DNA from: Nonomuraea thailandensis
Lineage (GTDB): Bacteria > Actinomycetota > Actinomycetes > Streptosporangiales > Streptosporangiaceae
NCBI RefSeq assembly: GCF_024172165.1
Contig: NZ_JAMZEB010000002.1
Location: 11,801,501-11,865,500 of the forward strand
Direction of reading: 5' to 3'
Length of the DNA stretch: 64,000 nt
The notes below the pieces were generated by a model. It ran no database searches. It had not been told where the DNA came from and saw nothing but the letters and a program-made list of their open reading frames with translations. A program made the translations under genes and the position numbers. Of the stretch, positions 16,650-26,148 are shown in pieces (position 1 is the stretch's first letter; the number at the start of each line of letters is the position of its first letter).

Positions 16650-19600
16650 TCAGGCGCCGGCTTCCGGGCCGAGCGCCGTGGAGAGGAGCGTCTCCAGCGC
16701 GAGGACCGCGCCGGCGCTCATGGCCGTCGTGAGGGCGTCCGCTCCCGACGCGCGCCGCACCGCCGCCGCGATGCGCTCGACGTCGCCGCGCTCGCCCTCC
16801 GGCAGCGGGGCGCCCACCGACTCCCGCAGCGCGGCGGCCTTGCCCAGCAGTCGGCCTGCCTCCTCGGGCCGCCCGCCGAGCGCGAGCGCGCCCGACAGGC
16901 CCTCCAGGGCCAGCGCGACGGCCCGCGGGTCGCCCACCTTCCTGGCCACGGCCAGCCCCTGGCGCTGCAGGTCCAGCGCGCCCGTCGCGTCGCCGCGCTG
17001 CTCGGCCACGAACCCCAGCTCGGCCAGGATCAGCGCCGCGCCGGGATCGCCCGACACGTCCTCGACCCAGCCCAGCCAGGCCCGCAACCGTCGCTCGGCC
17101 TCGTCCAGCCGGCCCTGCCTGCGCGCGCTCAGCGCCAGGCCCAGCTCGGCGAACTCCTCGGCCGGACGGTTGGACTGCGCCGCCGCCAGGCGCCTGGCCC
17201 GCTCGTGGTAGTCGTCGGCCCGGACGTGATCGCCGGTCAGCATGGCGATCCTGCCCAGCCGCGACAGCGCCTCCGACACCGAGCTCCACAGCCCGAGCTC
17301 CTCGGCCATCGCGAGGACCTCCAGCCGCAGCGCCGTCGCCCGCTCGTAGTCGCCGGTGATCTCGGCCAGCGTGCCGAGGTTCTCCGTGGCCCGCAGCTCG
17401 CCCCACCGGTCGCCGATCCCGCGGAACAGGCTCAGGCCCTGCTCCGCGCTGTCCCGCAGGGTCGCCAGGTCACCCCGCATGGCGGCGTGCCGGCCGAGCA
17501 GGGTGAGCGCGGCGGCCGTGCCCCACGCGTCGCCGAGCCGCCCGAACTCCGCCAGCGCCGTCTCCACCAGGTCGTGGCTCGCCGTCAGGTCCTCGTAGCC
17601 GAACAGGGCGAACCCGGCGAACCATCGCGCCCGTGCCCGCGCCTGCGGGTCCTCGATGCTCTCGATCAGCGCGGTGTCCCGCCGTACGAGGCGGCCCCCG
17701 AGCATCTCGAACCCGGCCAGCCACACGCCGGCCTGGGCGGTGGCCGGGTCACCCGGCGTCGCCACGGACAGGGCCGACTCCAGGGCGCGGCGGGCCTCGC
17801 CCAGCCTGCCGCGCAGCACCCAGTACCAGGCCAGGTTGTTCACCAGGGCCAGCGCCGGGCCCGCCGCCCGCACGCGGACCGCCGTGTCCAGGGCCGTCCT
17901 GAGGTTGGCGGCCTCGGCGTCGAGCCGGGCGAGCGCGCCGTGCTGCCCGGGCCCGCGCAGGGCCGGCTCCAGGCGTCCGGTCAGAGCGGCGTAGTGGTGT
18001 ACGTGCCTGAGCCGCACGGTGTCCAGCTCGCCCGCCTCCCGCAGCCGCTCCTGGCAGTAGGCGGCCACCGACTCCAGCAGGCGGTAACGCGGCCCTGCCA
18101 GGGGTGGCGCCGGTTCGCGGCCCGTGCCCATCGCGCGCGCCACGAGGGAGCGGTCGACCAGGCGGGCCAGCAGGTCGAGCACGTCCAGGCCCGGCTCGGC
18201 GCAGACGTCCTCGGCCGCCTCCAGCGTGCAGCCGTCGGCGTGCACGGCCAGGCGCCGCAGCACCACCCGCTCGGCCTCCGTCAGCAGCTCCCAGCTCCAG
18301 TCGATCATCGCGCGCAGCGTCTGCTGCCGGGCCGGAGCGCCGCGCAGGCCGGAGGCGAGCAGCCGGAAGCGGTCGTCGAGGCGGTCGGCGAGCTGCCTCG
18401 GGGTCAGCGCGCGCATCCGCGTGGCCGCCAGCTCCAGGGCCAGCGGGATCCCGTCCAGCCGCTCGCAGATCTCCGCGACGTCGCCGTCGGGCTCGATCCC
18501 GGCCCGCGCGGCGAACAGCTCCATCGCCGCCTCCAGCCCCAGCGGCGGCACGCTCCACAGGGCCTCGCCCTCGATCCGCAGCGACTCCTGGCCGGTCGCC
18601 AGCACGCGCAGCCCGGGAGCGGCCCGCAGGAGCGTGGCGGCGAGCGTGGCGACCTGCTCGACCACGTGCTCGCAGTTGTCCAGCACCAGCAGCGTCGGCC
18701 TGGCCGCCAGGGCGCCGGGCAGGCGCTCCACGATGCAGCCGGGCGCGTCGTCGCGCAGGCCCAGCACGCCCGCGATCGCCTCGGCCACCTCGACCGCCTG
18801 CGCCCCGGCCCCGAGCGAGGCCAGCTCCACCAGCCACACCCCGCCGTCGAACCCGCCCAGCTCTGACGCGGCGGCCAGGGCCAGGCGGGTCTTGCCGACG
18901 CCGCCGGGGCCCGTGAGCGTGACGAGCCGGTTCGCCCGCAGCAGCGCCCGCACCTCGGCCACCGCCTCGTCCCGCCCCACCAGATCGGTCAGCGGGGCGG
19001 GCAGGTTCGTCCGGGGCCGCGCGGCGGGCGCGTCCAGCCCGGGGTCCTGCTCCAGGATCGCCTGGTGCAGTGCCGCCAGCTCCGGCCCGGGATCCAGCCC
19101 CAGCTCGTCGGCGAGCCGCCGCCGCAGGTCCCCGTAGCTCGCCAGCGCCTCGCCCTGCCGTCCGGCCCGGTACAGCGCCCGCATGTGCACGGCCCGCAGC
19201 CGCTCCCGCAGCGGATGCCCGGCCACCAGGTCGGCCAGCTCGGCGGCGAGCGGGCCGTGCTCGCCGAGCCCGAGCCGCGTCTCGGCCAGCTCCTCCAGCG
19301 CCACCAGCCGCTGCTCGTCCAGCCGGGCCACCGCCGCCCTGGCGAACGGCTCGTCGGCGAACTCGGCGTACGCGCCGCCCCGCCACAACTCCAGCGCCTG
19401 GCGCAGCAGCGCCGCCCGGGCGTCGAGGTCGCCGGCGCGCCGGGCGCGCAGGAGCAGCGACTCGAACAGCCCGGCGTCCACGGACTCCGGCTCGGCCCGC
19501 AGCACGTACCCGGGCGCCCGGTACGCCACCAGCTCCCGATCGCCCAGCACCCGCCGCAGCTGGGACACCTTGACCCGCAGCGCCGCCGGGGCGTCGGCGG

Positions 19601-19766
19601 GCGGCCGGTCGCCCCAGAGGTCCTCGATCAGCCGGTCCGCGGAGACCGTCCGCCCCGCCTGGATCAGCAGCCCGGAGAGCAGCGCCCTGACCTTGACCTC
19701 GGGCACCTGGACCGGCCGTCCGTCAGGCGTCCACACCGCGAGCGGACCAAGCACCCCGAACCGCAT
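16650..19766 (-). CDS. AfsR/SARP-type regulator: OmpR-like wHTH, BTAD, NB-ARC ATPase and TPR
   Basis: 1038 residues from ATG 19766. Order of domains: winged helix with the MRFGVLGPLAVWTPDGRPV opening (about 1-90), bacterial transcriptional activation domain (about 95-245), an NB-ARC/AAA STAND module with Walker A GPGGVGKTRLALA near 290 and Walker B TLLVLDNCEHV, then a long TPR-like helical C-terminus (about 640-1010). Such proteins activate transcription from direct-repeat operators and are often cluster-linked in actinomycetes. It is divergent from the imine-reductase-like gene across 92 bases that contain two CCATAACC repeats 22 bases apart, so that enzyme and the regulator itself are likely targets. 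Confidence 0.93.
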   Translation of the reverse strand: MRFGVLGPLAVWTPDGRPVQVPEVKVRALLSGLLIQAGRTVSADRLIEDLWGDRPPADAPAALRVKVSQLRRVLGDRELVAYRAPGYVLRAEPESVDAGLFESLLLRARRAGDLDARAALLRQALELWRGGAYAEFADEPFARAAVARLDEQRLVALEELAETRLGLGEHGPLAAELADLVAGHPLRERLRAVHMRALYRAGRQGEALASYGDLRRRLADELGLDPGPELAALHQAILEQDPGLDAPAARPRTNLPAPLTDLVGRDEAVAEVRALLRANRLVTLTGPGGVGKTRLALAAASELGGFDGGVWLVELASLGAGAQAVEVAEAIAGVLGLRDDAPGCIVERLPGALAARPTLLVLDNCEHVVEQVATLAATLLRAAPGLRVLATGQESLRIEGEALWSVPPLGLEAAMELFAARAGIEPDGDVAEICERLDGIPLALELAATRMRALTPRQLADRLDDRFRLLASGLRGAPARQQTLRAMIDWSWELLTEAERVVLRRLAVHADGCTLEAAEDVCAEPGLDVLDLLARLVDRSLVARAMGTGREPAPPLAGPRYRLLESVAAYCQERLREAGELDTVRLRHVHHYAALTGRLEPALRGPGQHGALARLDAEAANLRTALDTAVRVRAAGPALALVNNLAWYWVLRGRLGEARRALESALSVATPGDPATAQAGVWLAGFEMLGGRLVRRDTALIESIEDPQARARARWFAGFALFGYEDLTASHDLVETALAEFGRLGDAWGTAAALTLLGRHAAMRGDLATLRDSAEQGLSLFRGIGDRWGELRATENLGTLAEITGDYERATALRLEVLAMAEELGLWSSVSEALSRLGRIAMLTGDHVRADDYHERARRLAAAQSNRPAEEFAELGLALSARRQGRLDEAERRLRAWLGWVEDVSGDPGAALILAELGFVAEQRGDATGALDLQRQGLAVARKVGDPRAVALALEGLSGALALGGRPEEAGRLLGKAAALRESVGAPLPEGERGDVERIAAAVRRASGADALTTAMSAGAVLALETLLSTALGPEAGA

Positions 19767-19775
19767 CAAGCCCCC

Positions 19776-19805
19776 CCATAACCAACTCCGAATGCGACCA
19801 TAACC
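19776..19805. promoter_or_regulatory. Direct repeats spaced 22 bases, candidate SARP/AfsR operator
   Basis: CCATAACC occurs at 19776-19783 and 19798-19805, an offset of 22 bases or two helical turns. SARP-type winged helices are known to bind short direct repeats spaced 11 or 22 bases apart. The inner copy lies ten bases before the regulator ATG. Confidence 0.45.
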
Positions 19806-19858
19806 GCCCGCGAGCAGGGTGGGTCGCAGAGACATCCTCACCTGTAAGGAACACCGAA

Positions 19859-20716
19859 ATGTCGGAAAACATCTCCGTGCTCGGCCTCGGGCTCATGGGC
19901 ACCGCGCTCGCCGGGAGCCTCCTGGCCGCCGGGCACCAGGTCACGGTGTGGAACCGGACGCCCGCCAAGGCCGAGCCCCTGCTCGCCAAGGGCGCCAAGC
20001 AGGCGGCCACCCCCGAGGAGGCCGTCGCGGCGAGCCCGCTGGTGATCGTCTGCCTGCTCGACTACCCGTCCGTGACGGCCACGCTGGCGGGCGCGCGGCT
20101 GGAGGGGCGGATCATCGCCAACCTCACCACCGGCCGCCCCGCCGAGGCCCGCGAGACGGCGGCGTGGGTGGCAGGGCGCGGCGGCGAGTACCTGGACGGC
20201 GGCATCATGGCCGTCCCCCAGATGATCGCCCAGCCGGGCGCGCTCATCCTCTACAGCGGCTCGGAGCCGGCCTTCGAGCGGTACGAGGCAGCGCTGGCCG
20301 CGATGGCGGAGGCCCGCTTCACCGGCGCCGATCCCGGTCTGGCTCCGCTGCTCGACCTGGCCATGCTGACCGGCATGTACGGCCAGATCGCCGGCCTGCT
20401 GGAGGCCGCCGCGCTGGTCAGGTCGGCTGGCTACCCGCTCACGGACTTCGTCTCGTCGCTGCTGGTGCCGTGGCTGAACGCGATGGCCGCGCAGCAGCCC
20501 CTGTGGGCCGGGAAGATGGAGTCGGGCGACCACAGCACCGAGGTCTCCAACCTGGAGATCAACCGGGCCGGCGTGGAGAACCTGGTACGGGCCTTCTACG
20601 AGCAGGGCGTCAAGCCGGACCTGCTGCTGCCCCTGAAGGCGGTCATCGACCAGCGCACCGCCAGGGGGCTGGGCCACGAGGGGCTGTCGGGCCTGGTCGA
20701 GGAGCTCCAGCCCTAG
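19859..20716 (+). CDS. NAD(P)-dependent imine-reductase / beta-hydroxyacid-dehydrogenase-like enzyme
   Basis: 285 residues with AAGGA nine bases before ATG. The N-terminal Rossmann domain has GLGLMGTALAGSLLAAGHQVTVWNRTPAKAEPL, where the Arg after Asn favours NADPH. The C-terminal half (LLDLAMLTGMYGQIAGLLEAAALVRSAGYPLTDFV) is helical and matches the imine reductase/reductive aminase branch more than classical 3-hydroxyisobutyrate dehydrogenases, whose catalytic Lys in KxxxN is not seen. It probably reduces a cyclic imine or similar C=N bond; the natural substrate is unknown. It is divergent from the AfsR-type regulator and its stop shares a CTAG with the convergent maltokinase stop. Confidence 0.85.
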   Translation: MSENISVLGLGLMGTALAGSLLAAGHQVTVWNRTPAKAEPLLAKGAKQAATPEEAVAASPLVIVCLLDYPSVTATLAGARLEGRIIANLTTGRPAEARETAAWVAGRGGEYLDGGIMAVPQMIAQPGALILYSGSEPAFERYEAALAAMAEARFTGADPGLAPLLDLAMLTGMYGQIAGLLEAAALVRSAGYPLTDFVSSLLVPWLNAMAAQQPLWAGKMESGDHSTEVSNLEINRAGVENLVRAFYEQGVKPDLLLPLKAVIDQRTARGLGHEGLSGLVEELQP

Positions 20717-22038
20717 CGGGGGCGGAAGGCGGCGAGCGGGATCGGGATCCAGGAGGGCCGGTTGCGGGCCTCGTACACGACCTCGTAGACCGCCTTCGAC
20801 AGCTCGAACGCCCGCAGCAGCGCCGCGTCCGCGGGGGAGATGACGCCGCCGCCCTCGGTGTAGCCGTCGAGGAAGGCGGCCCGGTTGCGGTCGGCCCACT
20901 CCTGGGCCCTGGGCTCCAGCTCCTCGGCCCGGGCGTGGCCGGCCAGCAGGTGCCTGGCCGCGTAGTCGAACGAGCGCAGCATGCCCGCCACGTCGCGCAG
21001 CGGCGAGTAGAGCGCCCGCCGTTCGGCCAGCGGCTGGCCCGGCTCGCCCTCGAAGTCGAGGATGATCCAGTCCATCGGCGTCCGCATCACCTGCCCGAGG
21101 TGGAAGTCGCCGTGAACGCGTTGCACAGGCACCTCGTTGGTGAGCAGCTCGACCTGGTGGTAGGCCTCCTCAATGGCGCTCACATGCTCGCGCAGCTCGG
21201 GCACCTCGGACACGGCCCGCCCCAGCCGGCGCCTGAAGCCCTCGGCCATGCGCTTGACCTCGTGGATCTCCACGACGCCCGTCGGGAAGGCCGCGGCCAG
21301 CTCGTGGTGCACGCGGGCGGTGGCGCTGCCCAGCCGCACCGCCTCGGCCGCGAAGTCCCCGCCCGCCTCGGCCGCCGGCAGCTCGGGCAGCGAGGCGTAC
21401 AGGTCGCGCACGCTGGCCAGCGCCAGGTCCCAGCCGTCGTTGGCGGGCGTCAGGAACTCCTGCATGATGGCGAGCGTCGTGTTGGCGCCGTCGAGGTCGG
21501 TCTCGATCCATCCGTACGGCTGCGCGATGTGCGGCGCGTTCCGGCCGGCCAGCGCGGTGATGATCTCCAGCTCGGGGTTCACGCCGGGGATGAGCCGGCG
21601 GAAGAGCTTGCAGATGTAGGAGTCCCCGTACACCAGCGAGGTGTTCGACTGCTCGGCGCCGAGCACGAGGCTGCGCGGGGTGGTGTCGATGGTGACGCCG
21701 GGCACGTGCCGCATGCGCAGGCCGCTGCGGGTCTCGTCGCGGGCCATGCCGTCGAGCAGCCAGCCCGTGCGTCCGCTGTCGTGCACGGCGTCGTAGAGGT
21801 AGGTGTCGCCGACGGTGCCGATGAGGGCGTGGGAGAGCCGGTCGGGCAGCTCGTCCCGCTCGCCCACCAGCACCTGGTAGCGGTCCCGCGAGCCCTCCTG
21901 CCAGACGGCGATGATCAGGTGCCTCAGTCCGGGCGTCAGCTCGACGTCCGAGTCGATCGACAGTTCGTCGATCGGGCGCCCCTTGCCGCCGAACCAACGT
22001 TGGCGGCTGATCCATGCGGCAAGGAGCTCGTCAAGCAC
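20713..22038 (-). CDS. mak: Maltokinase
   Basis: 441 residues from GTG 22038; an AGGAGGAG ribosome site lies in the last codons of treS, 3 bases upstream, so the two are translationally coupled. The N-terminus has the SRQRWFGGKGRP motif of the family cap domain, and the kinase lobe has VQRVHGDFHLGQV (catalytic Asp311) and ILDFEGEPGQPLAERR (metal-binding Asp). It phosphorylates maltose at C1 with ATP, giving the GlgE substrate. Length is close to characterised actinobacterial maltokinases (about 440-455). In many actinomycetes glgB follows next; here the convergent imine-reductase-like gene does. Confidence 0.95.
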   Translation of the reverse strand: MLDELLAAWISRQRWFGGKGRPIDELSIDSDVELTPGLRHLIIAVWQEGSRDRYQVLVGERDELPDRLSHALIGTVGDTYLYDAVHDSGRTGWLLDGMARDETRSGLRMRHVPGVTIDTTPRSLVLGAEQSNTSLVYGDSYICKLFRRLIPGVNPELEIITALAGRNAPHIAQPYGWIETDLDGANTTLAIMQEFLTPANDGWDLALASVRDLYASLPELPAAEAGGDFAAEAVRLGSATARVHHELAAAFPTGVVEIHEVKRMAEGFRRRLGRAVSEVPELREHVSAIEEAYHQVELLTNEVPVQRVHGDFHLGQVMRTPMDWIILDFEGEPGQPLAERRALYSPLRDVAGMLRSFDYAARHLLAGHARAEELEPRAQEWADRNRAAFLDGYTEGGGVISPADAALLRAFELSKAVYEVVYEARNRPSWIPIPLAAFRPR

Positions 22039-22041
22039 GGC

Positions 22042-23742
<1,701 letters not shown>

Positions 23743-23814
23743 GAGCCGCCCCGCAGGTGGCTCATGAGGGAGGCGCTGACACACACGTTGAAGACTCCCC
23801 GCTGAATTCAGTAT

Positions 23815-25905
23815 CTACCGTGGCGCGGCTCGTACGGTGAGAATATGGGCAGGCTGGATGTGGGGGTCGAGGCGTACGTAGTTGCTCTGCCGCCAGCGGT
23901 ACGACTCGCCTGACAGCTCGTCGTCGACGACGAACTCGGCGTTCCAGTCGAGGCCGAGGGCGGGCAGGTCAAGGTCGACCGTCGCCTCGTGGGTATGGTG
24001 CGGATCAAGGTTGATGACCGCCAGAACGACGTCGCCCAGCCCGTGCCTTCGTGTGGCCGTGTCATAGGCGCCCGGGAGTCGTTTGGAGAAGCAGACGATG
24101 TCCGCCTGGTCGACCCTGTGGAACCGTAGATTACGCAACTCCTGCAGCGCCGGATGCGCTCTTCGGAACAAATTCAGATGCGTGATGAAGGGAGCCAGGC
24201 TCCATCCTTCACGTTCAGCCGCAGCCCAGTCGCGCGGTTTGTATTGATATTTCTCACTATCGAGGTATTCCTCACTACCCGGGCGAACCGGGACATTTTC
24301 TCCGAGTTCGTACCCCGAATAGACGCCCCAGGTGGGCGAGGCGAGCGCCGCCAGGACGGCCCTGATCCTGAACGCGGGCACGCCGCCGTGCTGCAGGTAC
24401 TCGTGCAGGATGTCCGGCGTGTTCACGAACAGGTTCGGCCGCAGATAGCAGGAGGTCTCGTGGGCGAGCTCCGTCAGATATGTCTCCACATCGAATTTGG
24501 AGTTCTTCCAGGTGTAATACGTGTATGACTGGTGGAAACCGGTCTTGGCCAGCGCGCGCATCATCGCCGGCCTGGTGAACGCCTCCGACAGGAAGATCAC
24601 GTCGGGATCGGTGCGGTGGATGTCGGCCAGCATCCGCTCCCAGAAGGCCACCGGCTTGGTGTGCGGGTTGTCCACCCTGAAGATGCGCACCCCGTGGTCC
24701 ATCCAGTGCCGCAGCACCCGCCTGACCTCGGTGTAGACGCCCTCCGGGTCCTTGTCGAAGTTGACCGGGTAGATGTCCTGGTACTTCTTCGGCGGGTTCT
24801 CGGCGTACGCGATCGACCCGTCGGCCCTGACCGTGAACCACTCGGGGTGCTCCTTGACCCAGGGATGGTCGGGGGAGCACTGCAGGGCGAAGTCGAGCGC
24901 GACCTCCATGCCGAGCTCCCTGGCCCGGCCGACGAACTCGTCGAAGTCCTCGATCGTGCCCAGGTCGGGATGGACCGCGTCGTGGCCGCCGTCCTCCGAG
25001 CCGATCGCCCACGGCGAGCCCGGCTCGTCGGGCTCGGGGCTGAGCGTGTTGTTGCGGCCCTTGCGGAACGTCGTGCCGATCGGGTGGATGGGCGGCAGGT
25101 AGACGACGTCGAAGCCCATCTTGGCGATCGCGGGCAGCCGCTTCGCTGCTGTCTGGAAATTTCCGGACTTGGAGATGCCGAGCTCGTTGACCACCGCGCC
25201 TTCCGAGCGCGGGAAGAACTCGTACCAGGAGCCGTAGAGCGCCCTGCGCCGGTCGACCCGGACCTTGTGGGACTTCGACCTGGTCACCAGCTCCCGGAAC
25301 GGATGCGCGTCCAGCAGCGCCGCCGTCTCGGGGAGCTGGGCGATCGAGAGCCTGGCCCGGGGGTCGAGGTTCTGGTCGCGCAGCGTGGCCGAGATCGACA
25401 GCAGCGCCGCGCGGTGGCCGCAGGCGGTGTCGCCGTTGCCGTTCTGCTTGCGCGTGCCGTTCTGCTTGGACGCCTCGCTCGCCGGCGGCGCGCCGTTGGG
25501 ACAGTCGGCGGCGCGCACGGCCTTGGCGGCGCGCTCGAACAGCCGCGCGCCCTCCTCGCACATGAGATCGACGTCCATGCCGCGCGGGATCTTGATCTCG
25601 GCGTCATGCAACCAGGTGCTGATCGGGTCGCTCCACGCCTCCACGCGGAACAGCCAATCGCCCTCGGTGGGCAGGCTCACGTCCACGCCCCACCGGTCGG
25701 TGCCCGGGGCGAGCTCACGCATGGGTTTCAGGCGGCCTCGCCGGCCGTCGGGCGCGGTGAGCACCACTCCCGAGGCCACGGCGTCGTGGCCCTCTCTGAA
25801 CACGGTCGCCGAGACCTGGAAGGTCTCGCCGGCGACCGCCTTGGCGGGCCATTGCCCGCAGTCGACGACGGGGGAGATGTCCGTGATGGGAATTCGTCCG
25901 ATCAT
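23815..25905 (-). CDS. glgE: Alpha-1,4-glucan:maltose-1-phosphate maltosyltransferase
   Basis: 696 residues from ATG 25905, chosen because MIGRIPITDISPVVDCGQWPAKAVAGE is the normal family N-terminus; there is no clear ribosome site, and the frame stays open for 65 more codons of poor coding character. GH13_3 enzyme with Asp412 in FRVDNPHTKP (nucleophile) and Glu441 in LSEAFTRPAMM (acid/base). It transfers maltosyl units from maltose-1-phosphate to the non-reducing end of alpha-glucans. A low-complexity stretch (ASKQNGTRKQNGNGDTA, about residue 150-166) interrupts the N-terminal domain and is not usual for the family. It heads the glgE-treS-mak gene set and diverges from glgP. Confidence 0.96.
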   Translation of the reverse strand: MIGRIPITDISPVVDCGQWPAKAVAGETFQVSATVFREGHDAVASGVVLTAPDGRRGRLKPMRELAPGTDRWGVDVSLPTEGDWLFRVEAWSDPISTWLHDAEIKIPRGMDVDLMCEEGARLFERAAKAVRAADCPNGAPPASEASKQNGTRKQNGNGDTACGHRAALLSISATLRDQNLDPRARLSIAQLPETAALLDAHPFRELVTRSKSHKVRVDRRRALYGSWYEFFPRSEGAVVNELGISKSGNFQTAAKRLPAIAKMGFDVVYLPPIHPIGTTFRKGRNNTLSPEPDEPGSPWAIGSEDGGHDAVHPDLGTIEDFDEFVGRARELGMEVALDFALQCSPDHPWVKEHPEWFTVRADGSIAYAENPPKKYQDIYPVNFDKDPEGVYTEVRRVLRHWMDHGVRIFRVDNPHTKPVAFWERMLADIHRTDPDVIFLSEAFTRPAMMRALAKTGFHQSYTYYTWKNSKFDVETYLTELAHETSCYLRPNLFVNTPDILHEYLQHGGVPAFRIRAVLAALASPTWGVYSGYELGENVPVRPGSEEYLDSEKYQYKPRDWAAAEREGWSLAPFITHLNLFRRAHPALQELRNLRFHRVDQADIVCFSKRLPGAYDTATRRHGLGDVVLAVINLDPHHTHEATVDLDLPALGLDWNAEFVVDDELSGESYRWRQSNYVRLDPHIQPAHILTVRAAPR

Positions 25906-25921
25906 CGCATTCGAGAGTTTG

Positions 25922-25944
25922 CGGCGGCACTCCCGGTGCCGCCG
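25922..25944 (-). promoter_or_regulatory. Perfect hairpin in the glgE leader
   Basis: CGGCGGCAC and GTGCCGCCG pair exactly with a 5-base loop, ending 17 bases upstream of the glgE ATG on the minus strand. glgE lacks a clear ribosome site, so the hairpin may affect translation or act as an attenuator. It may equally be a chance GC-rich structure. Confidence 0.4.
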
Positions 25945-26148
25945 GAGGCTTCCCTGGCAGGAACGATCCTTGCATGTAAATTGTGGACAGCAGCGGATAG
26001 ACCTCCCGTCGGTGTGTACGGGAGAGCCCAACAACCTGGAAAGTTGCCCCAATAGTCCCTCTTCATGCTTGTTCCCGGAAGGGGTTTGAACGGCCTTCAT
26101 GAGGGTGAAGGACTCAGAGGTCCCTCCTAGCCCGTAGGGTGCAGAAAC

